The notes: generated by a model not told the origin, from the letters alone. Numbered from the stretch's first letter, positions 46,539 through 55,373 are shown. The stretch: DNA of 64,000 nucleotides from PMP191F sp047602185 (GCA_047602185.1 JASGHY010000001.1:1302001-1366000); one strand, 5' to 3'. Translations and numbers: made by a program.

Positions 46539-48275
46539 ATGATGAAATACACAAAATATATTATTGCCTGTGCATTCATAATTGCGGTACTGTGTATGGA
46601 AGCCTGCAGCAAAAAAGGTGGCGACCTGCTGGATAGAACTGAATCCGGTACCATCAACGAACAGGTCACTTTTTCTGACAGTATCCGTACTATGGAATTT
46701 TTAACCGGCCTGTACCAGGGCGTTCAGAACTATTATAAACAAACTGTACTGACAAACTATGGCAGTATGGCCGATTGTACAGATGAAGGTGAAATAGAGT
46801 GGACAGGAACTTCAAACTATCCTGTTCCGCTTAACCTCGGTACCCTCAATTCATCTTACTCATGGGTAAGCGGTGCATGGAGCCACTGGTTTTCACGTAT
46901 CCGTAATGCAAACATTTACCTGAAGAATATTGCCACTACACCACTTTCTGCACCTATGAAAGAACGTACAAAAGCAGAAGCACGTTTTATGCGCGCATGG
47001 TATTACCACCAGTTGTTCCGTTTCTTTGGTGGTGTGCCCCTGGTAGGCGATACTGTTTACACGGCCGATGATATCATCAGCAGATCGCGCAATACCGTAG
47101 CTGAAACCATCGACTATATTGTAAAGGAACTGGACGGTGCAGCAGAAGGATTACCAACTGAATTTACCGGAGCCGATTACGGCAGGGCTACCCGTGGTGC
47201 AGCGCTTGCATTAAAAGCCAGGACATTGCTTTATGCAGCCAGCCCGCTTTTCAATGGCGGTTATGATGGGCAGAATGGATTTACTGCCAGTACCGAAGCC
47301 CAGAAGTTGCTGGTCTGTTATCCCTCTTACGACGCCAATCGCTGGAAAACTGCTACCGATGCTTTTAAAGCGGTCATAGACCTCAATAAATACAGTTTGT
47401 ACGAAGACAATACCACCGCATTGGGTTATGGATTCTATAAAGTGTTTCACCTGCGGGTAAGCAGTGAGGCCATTTTCCAGATGATGGATGCTCCTAACAC
47501 AAGACTGGAAGGTATGTGGCTGCCACCAACACGTAGTGGCGCCGGTGCATCTTATCCCAGCCAGCAGTTGGTAGATGCTTTCCCTATGAAAGATGGTAAG
47601 GCCATTACAGATGCTACCAGTGGTTACAATCCTGCCGATCCTTATATCAACCGTGATCCCCGCTTTTACTATTCCATTATCTATAATGGTGCTATGTTCC
47701 GCCAGACCAGTACGGTAACACAGGCGCCTATTTACACATACTTTTTAGCTCCGACAGATGGCATGGGCGTATCCAGCTATACCACCCGCAGCGGATATTA
47801 TTGCCGTAAAATGCTCAACAACGAGTCCACCGGCAATACACAGCGTTGCATTCCTGAAATACGCTATGCAGAAGTATTACTGAGCTATGCAGAAGCGCTC
47901 AATGAGGTAAGTGGCCCGTCGGCAGAAGTGTACAGTGCAGTAGAAGCCATTCGCAAACGCGCAGGATTGGTGCCTTATACATTACCAACAGGCTTAACCA
48001 AAGATGCTATGCGTAAGTATATCTGGAACGAACGCAGGATTGAACTTGCTTACGAAAACCATCGCTATTTTGATACACGCCGCTGGAAGATCGCGAATGA
48101 TCCGGAGGTAGTAATATTCCGTGGTATTAAATGGACCAAGAACGGCACTACTTATAAGAGAGAAGATATTGTGGCAGATGCCCGTTCTTTCAATCATCCG
48201 GCCATGTATTTCTTTCCCATTCCTCAAACAGAGATCGGGCGTCAGAAACTGTTTATCCAGAACCCGGGATATTAA
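46539..48275 (+). CDS. SusD/RagB-type lipoprotein, second pair
   Basis: Surface lipoprotein of 578 residues with lipobox LCMEAC near residue 23 and the SusD signatures NANIYLKNIA, AEARFMRAWYYHQLFRFFGG and WNERRIELAYENHRYFDTRRW. It starts 8 bases after its SusC partner and ends the operon, just before a strong terminator. Ligand unknown. Confidence 0.92.
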   Translation: MMKYTKYIIACAFIIAVLCMEACSKKGGDLLDRTESGTINEQVTFSDSIRTMEFLTGLYQGVQNYYKQTVLTNYGSMADCTDEGEIEWTGTSNYPVPLNLGTLNSSYSWVSGAWSHWFSRIRNANIYLKNIATTPLSAPMKERTKAEARFMRAWYYHQLFRFFGGVPLVGDTVYTADDIISRSRNTVAETIDYIVKELDGAAEGLPTEFTGADYGRATRGAALALKARTLLYAASPLFNGGYDGQNGFTASTEAQKLLVCYPSYDANRWKTATDAFKAVIDLNKYSLYEDNTTALGYGFYKVFHLRVSSEAIFQMMDAPNTRLEGMWLPPTRSGAGASYPSQQLVDAFPMKDGKAITDATSGYNPADPYINRDPRFYYSIIYNGAMFRQTSTVTQAPIYTYFLAPTDGMGVSSYTTRSGYYCRKMLNNESTGNTQRCIPEIRYAEVLLSYAEALNEVSGPSAEVYSAVEAIRKRAGLVPYTLPTGLTKDAMRKYIWNERRIELAYENHRYFDTRRWKIANDPEVVIFRGIKWTKNGTTYKREDIVADARSFNHPAMYFFPIPQTEIGRQKLFIQNPGY

Positions 48276-48304
48276 ACCAGGCAGTTAGGTTTTAATATAG
48301 AGTC

Positions 48305-48341
48305 GCAAAGGGGCCAGTCGTTAGGCCCTTTTGCCTTTTTT
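48305..48341 (+). terminator. Terminator of the CHRD/SusCD operon
   Basis: An 11-bp stem (GCAAAGGGGCC with GGCCCTTTTGC, one G-U pair) around an 8-base loop, followed by CTTTTTT. It lies 30 bases past the last SusD gene. Confidence 0.85.
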
Positions 48342-48530
48342 AAGAGTGTTTCACGCAAAGACAGCCAGGGCTCGCAAAGACGCAGGCAAAGCAAGTTGGC
48401 AATTTGCAGTTAAACCGCTACAGGTTACCAGTTACCGGTTTCTGGTCAGATGGGCGTTAAGCGTTCAGCGTTCTGCAATACTTATAACCTACAACTTACA
48501 ACCTATAACCTGTATTCTCAGCATTCAGCA
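48342..48530. repeat. Modular intergenic repeat block G
   Basis: Convergent spacer with the words TTTCACGCAAAGAC (48347-48360), AAGTTGGCAATTTGCAGTTA (from 48392), GGTTACCAGTTACCGG, AACTTACAACCTATAACC (from 48493) and a TGTATTCTC separator. The run ends directly at the stop codon of the protease gene. Confidence 0.7.
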
Positions 48531-49802
48531 TTACTTCTCAAACAACACATACATATACTTAAAATTGATCACCATCTCTTTAAACTGGGTCATAACATCC
48601 TGTCCCAGGTTGCCAAAGTAGAAGTTGTCGGTAGTGCCTGCATGAGTGGTCTTTACGGCTACATTTTTGATGGTAACAGGCTGGCCGTGTATATCAAAAG
48701 TAATAGAGGGCAAACGATAGGCAGTAGTGTTATTGGTACCGCCGGCACCACCTTCCTTTAATTGAAAGGCTGTACCGTTCTGCGTTATGGCGGCTTTGTA
48801 CTTGCGGTAATAAGGCTGATTCAAAACAGTGGTCTGGGCGCCGGTATCAAAAGTAAAAGCCAGTGTATCACCAGCGATAATGGTATTCAGCACAGGCGCC
48901 AGTCCATCTATTCCAAAATTACCTATGTCCTTTTTCACAGCTTCACGAGGTATGGTCAGGGTATCACCTTTAGCAATGCGAACCTCCTGCAATTGTTCAA
49001 TAACAGGAAAGCCGATAATGCCATTGATCTTATAAATACCATTCAGAAAGGAGAGGGCGCTATCCGGGAAAACCATAAACACCACATTGCTCAGGGTAAT
49101 AGAACCGATCTTCAGGCTTTTTGCCAGAGCGAGATCAGCCATTACTTCAAGCCCGGTAATAGCCCGTACTTTAAAGCGGCTGTGCAGCAGCTCCATGTTG
49201 CTTTTACCGGCATAGGTTTCGCTCACTACCGAAATATTGGCGCCGGTATCAAATACAAACTGAAAGGTGCTGTCACCAAACTGTACGGGAATATTCAGCA
49301 GACGGGCCATGTCACGTTTACCGGCAATATGCGTATCATTATCGACAATTGCCTGCTGTGGCGCTACGTTCTGCAGGCTTTTCCAGATAACATCAGAGTT
49401 ATTGATCTCCTCCTTTTCTTCAGCAGATAATACATGCTCATATTTTGTAAGCATCAACTGGCTTATTTCATGTGCAAGACGATACTGGTACAGTTTGATA
49501 TGATTATCGATCTGCTTGGTGAGCAAACTGCTGATCTCCTTATCTGAAAACTCCTTGCTGTATTTATTGACAAGATGATAGATCTCCTTACTGGACAATT
49601 CAAGGTCATGAAAGAAATTATGGACAAATGCCTGGTAATACAGTTTACGGGCATCGCTCAGCTTTTTATATTGCTTCTGCTGCAACTCATCCCGCAGTCT
49701 GAAAAAGTCGCGATTCACCAACAGGCTATCCAGCCTGCTATAGGGTGCTGCCATACCATGAACACCAACAAGTATAATGACCAGGATCAACAGTTGTTTC
49801 AT
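48531..49802 (-). CDS. Exported double-DTG retropepsin-like aspartic protease
   Basis: Exported protein of 423 residues. A signal peptide (~1-20) is followed by a helical region (~25-155) and then two retropepsin-like domains, each with its own active-site triad: FDTGA with Asp185 and FDTGA with Asp319. Each also has a downstream hydrophobic-Gly strand (NGIIGFPVI and NLGQDVM). Two half-domains in one chain could form an intramolecular active site like pepsin, or each could dimerise. ATG at 49802 is one of several close starts. Substrate unknown. It converges with the SusCD operon. Confidence 0.8.
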   Translation of the reverse strand: MKQLLILVIILVGVHGMAAPYSRLDSLLVNRDFFRLRDELQQKQYKKLSDARKLYYQAFVHNFFHDLELSSKEIYHLVNKYSKEFSDKEISSLLTKQIDNHIKLYQYRLAHEISQLMLTKYEHVLSAEEKEEINNSDVIWKSLQNVAPQQAIVDNDTHIAGKRDMARLLNIPVQFGDSTFQFVFDTGANISVVSETYAGKSNMELLHSRFKVRAITGLEVMADLALAKSLKIGSITLSNVVFMVFPDSALSFLNGIYKINGIIGFPVIEQLQEVRIAKGDTLTIPREAVKKDIGNFGIDGLAPVLNTIIAGDTLAFTFDTGAQTTVLNQPYYRKYKAAITQNGTAFQLKEGGAGGTNNTTAYRLPSITFDIHGQPVTIKNVAVKTTHAGTTDNFYFGNLGQDVMTQFKEMVINFKYMYVLFEK

Positions 49803-49931
49803 ATACATCATCATTAATCGAACTAAACTACTATAAAGTTAGTTGCATTTACTACCGGGGAAAACAAATGAATTGATGAATTGTTGGGGTCCCCGGGCAG
49901 GAATACAGGTACAATATAGCAGCAGCTTTAG

Positions 49932-49954
49932 TTACCCGGTACCGGGTAATTTTT
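49932..49954 (+). promoter_or_regulatory. Perfect 18-base palindrome followed by five T
   Basis: TTACCCGGTACCGGGTAA at 49932-49949 is its own complement. As DNA it could be an operator; as RNA it would fold into a 7-bp stem with a 4-base loop before TTTTT, like a terminator. No gene upstream on this strand ends here, so an operator or a short leader transcript is more likely. Confidence 0.45.
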
Positions 49955-50015
49955 GCGAAATGCGAAAAAACTGGATGAGTTGGCGCTACAGGTCTCATTC
50001 CCTATACCTAATACT

Positions 50016-50023
50016 TATCTTTG
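50016..50023 (+). promoter_or_regulatory. Bacteroidota -7 box for the nitroreductase gene
   Basis: TATCTTTG followed by CACC is an exact TAnnTTTG in its commonest form. A clear TTG about 20 bases upstream is not seen. Transcription would start near 50030, giving a leader of about 100 bases. Confidence 0.5.
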
Positions 50024-50133
50024 CACCTTCTTTAATTATTTTATGACTCTCCGCTTATAGGAAGCGCTATTGAACACAGCTCACCCATATCCGGAAAATC
50101 AGAAGTTATTTATTGACATATCAGCCAGGAAAT

Positions 50134-50721
50134 ATGACAACACCTTTTAATACAGAAGAGATCAATAAACTGATCCGTACGCGCAGAAGTGTTTTTGCAC
50201 AGCAGTTCGAACCCGGGAAAACTGTACCTGACGAGATCATCATGGAGGCTTTGGAAAATGCTAACTGGGCGCCTACACACAAGCTGTCCGAGCCCTGGCG
50301 TTTTACTGTTTTTACCGGCGCGGGTTTACAAACCCTTGCTGAAAAACAGGCGGCTATTTATAAAGAGTTTGCGGGGCCCAAATTCAAGCAGCCCAAATAT
50401 GAGTCAATGCTCGCTACGCCGTTACAATGCTCACATATCATTGCTATTGGCTGTCACCCTGACCCTACATTACCGGTAATGGAAGAAATAGCAGCAGTGG
50501 CCTGTGCGGTACAAAATATTTACCTCACCGTATCAGCTTATGGAGTAGGAGGGTACTGGAGCACTGGTGGCATTACTTTTATGGAAGAAGCCAAACCTTT
50601 ATTCAATCTCGGTACAGAAGACCTCTTAATGGGATTCTTTTACCTGGGCTATGTACGCGTGCCTTCACCTGCCGGCAAACGTAAACCTGTTACGGACAAA
50701 ACACAGTGGGTAAGAGGATAA
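50134..50721 (+). CDS. Nitroreductase family protein
   Basis: FMN-dependent oxidoreductase of 195 residues. It has the RTRRSVFAQQFEPGK opening, the FMN-phosphate Arg pattern, NWAPTHKLSEPWRF, and the C-terminal GFFYLGYV strand of the NfsA/YdjA-type fold. It probably reduces nitro compounds or quinones with NAD(P)H; the natural substrate is unknown. The ATG at 50134 is chosen over a TTG at 50113. It is followed by a pair of tandem hairpin units. Confidence 0.85.
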   Translation: MTTPFNTEEINKLIRTRRSVFAQQFEPGKTVPDEIIMEALENANWAPTHKLSEPWRFTVFTGAGLQTLAEKQAAIYKEFAGPKFKQPKYESMLATPLQCSHIIAIGCHPDPTLPVMEEIAAVACAVQNIYLTVSAYGVGGYWSTGGITFMEEAKPLFNLGTEDLLMGFFYLGYVRVPSPAGKRKPVTDKTQWVRG

Positions 50722-51096
50722 TTTTTGATGAACCTCCTGTGGCTTTAGCCACATTACCCAATGTTATTTAATATAGTAATGTATTTGCCTGTTGCCCGGC
50801 CTTGAAAGGCCGGGCAATAAATTTTACCTAATAGCATTATTCAGCTCTCCGATCACCGTGGCTTCAACCACTAACTCAATGCTCCTTATATAACAATTGT
50901 ATTGATCCCTTGCCCGACCTTAAAAGGTTGGGCAAACGTAGAACCTGTATTTATCTTTTGCCCGGAAATAATATAACATTCACTCCCGATGTATAATTCC
51001 TTTTCATACTTCACATTCCGTTTCCGGCGTCACCAGTCATAAATTTGCCTTACTGCAAATTGCTTTTTGTTTTATCTTCAGGATATTAAGTAACCC
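50722..51096. repeat. Spacer with a tandem pair of hairpin units
   Basis: Two 78-base units, 50740-50817 and 50858-50935, start 118 bases apart. Each opens with a small hairpin (GTGGCTTTAGCCAC or GTGGCTTCAACCAC) and closes 38 bases later with a strong one (TTGCCCGGCCT-TGAA-AGGCCGGGCAA or TTGCCCGACCT-TAAA-AGGTTGGGCAA). A third TTTTGCCCGG remnant lies at 50956. Positions 50990-51096 contain the likely promoter of the pxp operon (TATCTTCA at 51073-51080). Confidence 0.75.
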
Positions 51097-51825
51097 TTGC
51101 AGCAACCATTCCAGATATTTGCCCTTGGAGATTCTGCCATCACCCTCGATTATGGCAATACCATCAGCGAAACGCTGAATGAAAAAGTGCTGAGCATACA
51201 GCAATGGTTGTATATCCACCGTTTTGAAGGATTAAAAGATGTGATCACTGCGTACAGTTCTGTTACAGTGGTGTATGATCCTTTTATGATCAGGAAACAT
51301 TACCATGTTCACGGCACTGTGGCGTCATGGATAACAGCATTGCTGGAAAAAGCAGCTACCGAAGCATTTCCCGATCCTTCTCCGGAAAAACAGGTCATCC
51401 GGATCCCTGTTTGCTACGAGGGCATCTATGCCCCCGACCTGGAAGCGCTGGCAAATCAACTGCAATTGGCGCCGGAGGAGGTAGTCAGGCTCCACACCGA
51501 ACCACTGTACCGTGTCTATATGATTGGTTTTTTGCCCGGTTTCAGCTACATGGGCGAAGTACATCCAAAGATCGCAGCACCACGCAAATCACAGGCAGTA
51601 CCAGTACCAGCGGGTAGTGTAGGAATTGCCGGAACACAAACCGGTATTTACCCGCTTCGCTCACCCGGGGGCTGGCATATTATCGGCCGTACGCCTTTAA
51701 TGATGTTTGATCAATACAATAAAGTGCCTGCAAAATTACAGGCAGGTATCTATGTGCAGTTTTTTCCTGTTTCCGAAACCGCATTTATGGACGAACAGGC
51801 AAAGCAACCCGTAATCACAAACTGA
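51097..51825 (+). CDS. pxpB: 5-oxoprolinase subunit PxpB (KipI family)
   Basis: Protein of 242 residues, subunit B of ATP-dependent 5-oxoprolinase, which converts pyroglutamate to glutamate. The KipI signature YRVYMIGFLPGFSYMGEV and VPAGSVGIAGTQTGIYPLRS (ending SPGGWHIIGRT) are clear. The start is TTG at 51097: a stop codon in frame lies two codons upstream and the next ATG would remove the first third of the protein. It heads the pxpB-pxpC-pxpA-transporter operon. Confidence 0.92.
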   Translation: MQQPFQIFALGDSAITLDYGNTISETLNEKVLSIQQWLYIHRFEGLKDVITAYSSVTVVYDPFMIRKHYHVHGTVASWITALLEKAATEAFPDPSPEKQVIRIPVCYEGIYAPDLEALANQLQLAPEEVVRLHTEPLYRVYMIGFLPGFSYMGEVHPKIAAPRKSQAVPVPAGSVGIAGTQTGIYPLRSPGGWHIIGRTPLMMFDQYNKVPAKLQAGIYVQFFPVSETAFMDEQAKQPVITN

Positions 51826-51868
51826 AGGTTCACAGAAAACGATCACTGTTAACCATTGTAAGTAAAGC

Positions 51869-52858
51869 ATGTCAATTACAGTTATTAAACCCGGCATAAT
51901 GGACACCCTGCAGGATCAGGGGCGTAATGGTTATAGTCACTGGGGCATTAACCCCGGCGGAGCAATGGATCCTTATGCAGCGCGGGTAGCCAATATGCTG
52001 GTAGGCAATAACAGCCCGGAAGCAGTACTGGAAATGCATTTTCCGGCTCCCCAGTTGTTATTCGAGCAGAATGCACTGATTGCGTTGACCGGGGCTGATT
52101 TCTCCGCTACACTGAATGATGAATTGTTGCCACTGTGGCATCCCATAATAGTACGCAAGAACACCATTCTGCATTTTCCCAAATGGCAGCAGGGGGCACG
52201 CTGTTACCTGGCCGTACATGGAGGGTTTTCGGTTTCCAGGTGGCTGGATAGTTACAGTACCAATCTCAAAGCCGGAGCAGGTGGCTTTCGGGGTCGTAAG
52301 CTGGAAAAGAATGATGAACTGCAGTTTAAGGACAGCGCCATGTATGTTGCCGGTTTGCTGCCCGAAGGCAAGGATTACCGGTTTCTGAAATGGCGTGCAG
52401 GTACCGGCCATACCTATCTTCATCCAAACGAGATCCATTTTACAAAAGGACATGAATGGGAGCTGCTCACAACCGCAGCACAAAAAGATTTGCAGCAGAA
52501 TAACTTCATTATTCATCCTTCATCTGACAGAATGGGGTATCATCTCCGCAGTACTGCATTACAATTATCGCAGCCCAGAGAAATGGTTTCTTCCGGTGTA
52601 GGGTTTGGAACCGTTCAATTATTACCCAATGGACAGCTTATCGTGTTGATGGCCGATCACCAGACCACAGGTGGCTATCCGCGTATTGGACATATTATAA
52701 ATGCGCATTTACCCAAACTGGCACAACTACGGGCAGGTGATACATTCCAGTTTGTATTAACAGACCAGGAAACTGCCGAGGAATGGTGGCTGGCACAACA
52801 ACAGGAATTAAATATCTTACAGGAAGCTTGTTTCGATCACCTGAACCAACTGGTATGA
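51869..52858 (+). CDS. pxpC: 5-oxoprolinase subunit PxpC (KipA family)
   Basis: Protein of 329 residues with the family motifs DTLQDQGRNGYSHWGINPGG, AMDPYAARVANML and MADHQTTGGYPRIGH. It forms the PxpBC complex that carries out the ATP-dependent step. It lies 43 bases after pxpB, and its stop overlaps the pxpA start (ATGA), implying coupled translation. Confidence 0.93.
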   Translation: MSITVIKPGIMDTLQDQGRNGYSHWGINPGGAMDPYAARVANMLVGNNSPEAVLEMHFPAPQLLFEQNALIALTGADFSATLNDELLPLWHPIIVRKNTILHFPKWQQGARCYLAVHGGFSVSRWLDSYSTNLKAGAGGFRGRKLEKNDELQFKDSAMYVAGLLPEGKDYRFLKWRAGTGHTYLHPNEIHFTKGHEWELLTTAAQKDLQQNNFIIHPSSDRMGYHLRSTALQLSQPREMVSSGVGFGTVQLLPNGQLIVLMADHQTTGGYPRIGHIINAHLPKLAQLRAGDTFQFVLTDQETAEEWWLAQQQELNILQEACFDHLNQLV

Positions 52859-53622
52859 GTAGTATTGATCTCAATTGTGATATGGGAGAGGGCTTTGCAT
52901 TCGATGCCGCGCTGATGCCCTTTATCAGTTCCGCAAATATTGCCTGCGGTTTCCATGCAGGTGATAAAGATACCATGCGCCGTACAGTAGCACTGGCACT
53001 GCAACACAATGTGGCTATTGGTGCACATCCTTCCTATCCCGACAGGGAAAACTTTGGCCGGATTGATATTTTAGGCAGCAGCGTACAATTGTCAGAATTG
53101 CATAACATCATTACAGAACAGATAGCTTTATTACAGCAGGTCTGTGTTGAAATGGGAGCATCACTTCACCACGTAAAACCACATGGAGCTTTATATAATC
53201 GTGCTGCACGCGACCAGGCAGTAAGCGCACTGATCTGCGAAGCTATTGCAGCTGTTGACCCGGCATTACAATTCTATGGACTAAGCGGCAGTTTAATGCA
53301 GCAGGAAGCAGAGTTGCGTCAGTTTACTTTTATCAGCGAAGTTTTTGCCGACAGAACTTACCAGGATGATGGCAGTCTTACTCCACGTTCACAATCCAAT
53401 GCATTAATTGAAGAAGACGGTATTGCATTGCAACAGGTATTACAAATGATACAGCAGGGCAGTGTTACTGCTGCATCAGGCAAAACAGTACCGCTTCATG
53501 CTGATACGATCTGCATTCATGGTGATGGTGCCCATGCGGTAGCGTTTGCCAGGATGATCAATGAAACATTTCAACAGCAGAATATCACAGTTAGCACTTC
53601 TCAGAAACATAAAACCCCGTAG
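52855..53622 (+). CDS. pxpA: 5-oxoprolinase subunit PxpA (LamB/YcsF family)
   Basis: Protein of 255 residues. The opening SSIDLNCDMGEGFAFDAALM, NIACGFHAGD, VAIGAHPSYPDRENFGR, VKPHGALYN and EVFADRTYQDDGSL are the conserved segments of the YcsF family. The ATG at 52855, overlapping the pxpC stop, is clearly right; a longer frame into pxpC is not. It works with PxpBC in glutamate recovery from 5-oxoproline. Confidence 0.95.
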   Translation: MSSIDLNCDMGEGFAFDAALMPFISSANIACGFHAGDKDTMRRTVALALQHNVAIGAHPSYPDRENFGRIDILGSSVQLSELHNIITEQIALLQQVCVEMGASLHHVKPHGALYNRAARDQAVSALICEAIAAVDPALQFYGLSGSLMQQEAELRQFTFISEVFADRTYQDDGSLTPRSQSNALIEEDGIALQQVLQMIQQGSVTAASGKTVPLHADTICIHGDGAHAVAFARMINETFQQQNITVSTSQKHKTP

Positions 53623-53628
53623 TATATC

Positions 53629-54840
53629 TTGAAATCATCTTACGCCACCCGTTCAGCCCTTGCCGGGGCAGCTTTCCTGATGGCCACTTCTGCTATTGGC
53701 CCGGGATTTATCATGCAAACAACGTTGTTTACACAACAACTGTTAACCAGTTTTGGCTTTGTAATATTGATATCAGTACTGCTTGATATTGCAGCCCAGA
53801 TGAACACCTGGCGCATTATTACAGTCAGCAGTCTTCGTGCGCAGGATCTTGCCAACCAGGTTATACCCGGTGCAGGCTATTTATTAAGCATCCTGGTTGT
53901 ACTCGGTGGTCTTGCTTTCAATATCGGCAATGTGTCCGGCGCAGGGCTGGGTCTTGATATTATTTTTAATCTTGATGCAGATCCACAACGTCCGGTGTGG
54001 GGCGCTTGTATCAGTGCTGCTATAGCGCTGGTCATCTTCTGGGTAAAAGACTCCGGCAAAGCAATGGATTGGTTTGCGCGCATCCTGGGTATTGTTATGA
54101 TCGGTCTTACCTTGTACGTAGCCATTTCTTCCAACCCGCCTGTTGGCACAGCACTCAAGCATACTTTCTGGCCGCAACAAACCAATACAATGGCCATTGT
54201 AACACTGGTAGGGGGCACAGTAGGAGGGTACATCAGTTTTGCAGGCGCACACCGTTTGCTCGATGCAGGTATCACCGGCAAACAACAATTGCCATTGGTA
54301 ACCCGCAGCAGTGTACAGGCAATTTTACTCGCTTCATTAATGCGTGTATTATTATTCCTAGCAGCATTAGGCGTTATTTATGCCGGTCATGTTTTAAGTT
54401 CCGGCAATCCTGCCGCATCTGTTTTCAGTATTGCTGCAGGTAAAGCTGGTTCTGTCATTTTTGGAATTGTGTATTGGGGTGCGGCTATTACATCCGTGGT
54501 TGGAGCAGCGTACACATCAGTTTCTTTTCTCAAAACGCTTCATCCATTTTTTGATTTAAATCAGCAAATGATAATTTCATTTTTCATAGTATTGTCTACG
54601 GTAATTTTTGTGCTGATGGGACAGCCGCCGGTAAAAGTTCTTGTCATTGCAGGTACGCTCAATGGTTTTGTATTACCTGTTGCACTCGCGCTGATGCTGA
54701 TGTCTGTGGTGCGGTTACGTACCAAATACCAATATAATCACCCGTTGTGGATGAGTATTGCAGGATGGACAGTTGTAATAGTAATGAGTGCAATGAGCAT
54801 CTACACTTTTGTAAAAGATATTCCGAAATTGTGGAAATAA
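53629..54840 (+). CDS. NRAMP-family transporter lacking metal ligands (YcsG-like)
   Basis: Inner-membrane protein of 403 residues with about eleven helices. It belongs to the NRAMP/LeuT-fold group, but helix 1 has SAIGPGFIM where metal transporters have DPGN, and the MPH motif of helix 6 is replaced by SFAGAHRL. It is therefore unlikely to carry Mn or Fe. B. subtilis has an NRAMP-like gene (ycsG) in the same kind of operon, so transport of 5-oxoproline or a related solute is a fair guess. The start is TTG at 53629, 6 bases after pxpA. Confidence 0.8.
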   Translation: MKSSYATRSALAGAAFLMATSAIGPGFIMQTTLFTQQLLTSFGFVILISVLLDIAAQMNTWRIITVSSLRAQDLANQVIPGAGYLLSILVVLGGLAFNIGNVSGAGLGLDIIFNLDADPQRPVWGACISAAIALVIFWVKDSGKAMDWFARILGIVMIGLTLYVAISSNPPVGTALKHTFWPQQTNTMAIVTLVGGTVGGYISFAGAHRLLDAGITGKQQLPLVTRSSVQAILLASLMRVLLFLAALGVIYAGHVLSSGNPAASVFSIAAGKAGSVIFGIVYWGAAITSVVGAAYTSVSFLKTLHPFFDLNQQMIISFFIVLSTVIFVLMGQPPVKVLVIAGTLNGFVLPVALALMLMSVVRLRTKYQYNHPLWMSIAGWTVVIVMSAMSIYTFVKDIPKLWK

Positions 54841-55052
54841 CCGGGCGTTGATGTGTTCCGAAAACCTATATATTTGTGGTTTGTTATTTCTGCTGCTTTA
54901 GTTAATATACAGTTATTGTGCATAAACAAAACTAACTGCTTACTCCGTTCCATAAAATAGGTACAGTTTTTGAAAACAAAGTTGACTGTCGGATCATTCC
55001 ACATTTATATAAATCATTTATAATAGTTCTTTCGTTTCATGTGCATCAAGAG

Positions 55053-55086
55053 AAGCCTGACTCAAATGGTTGAGCAGGCTTTTTTA
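55053..55086 (+). terminator. Terminator downstream of the pxp operon
   Basis: AAGCCTG and CTCA pair with TGAG and CAGGCTT around a short loop with one bulged base, followed by TTTTTT. It is 210 bases past the transporter stop. Confidence 0.75.
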
Positions 55087-55329
55087 TTTCCATACAGATT
55101 ACGCTGATTTATCATGCATTATTTCCGGCCTGGCTTCCCGCATCCCCAAATAAACCCCAGCCAACAATCTCCTCTTTATCTCTTTCCCTCTTATCCATCC
55201 TCTTTACCTCTTTCTCTCCTTATAGCTCTTATCCTCTTTTTCCTCCTTTTCTCTTTCCCGCTCTTATCCCTTCTTAGCCCATTTCTCTTTTCCTCTTTCT
55301 CTCTTTACAGCTCTTATCTCTCTTATCCT

Positions 55330-55337
55330 TATTTTTG
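55330..55337 (+). promoter_or_regulatory. Candidate -7 box for yajQ
   Basis: TATTTTTG, an exact TAnnTTTG, 36 bases before the ATG. The region upstream is polypyrimidine and offers no TTG, so the promoter may be atypical. Confidence 0.35.
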
Positions 55338-55373
55338 TCGCCATTTCTACATTGACCATCAAACTTTTCCACT

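Larger units (their letters stand above)
49803..50133. other. Divergent spacer before the nitroreductase gene
   Basis: Spacer of 331 bases. It contains one AATACAGG separator (49902), a perfect 18-base palindrome at 49932-49949 followed by a T-run, and an exact -7 box TATCTTTG at 50016-50023. No gene is supported. Confidence 0.5.
54841..55373. other. Spacer with terminator and polypyrimidine tract
   Basis: After 200 unremarkable bases there is a terminator at 55053-55086, then from about 55167 to 55330 an almost purine-free strand of CTCTTT/TTATCC units, including two similar 30-base stretches (near 55217 and 55297). An exact -7 box TATTTTTG at 55330-55337 lies at its end, before yajQ. A long hydrophobic open frame in the tract (55114-55395) is an artefact of base composition. 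Confidence 0.65.

Noticed and set aside
48762..49430. 222-codon open frame opposite the aspartic protease gene
   Set aside because: Antisense shadow; the opposite frame has clear motifs and a signal peptide.
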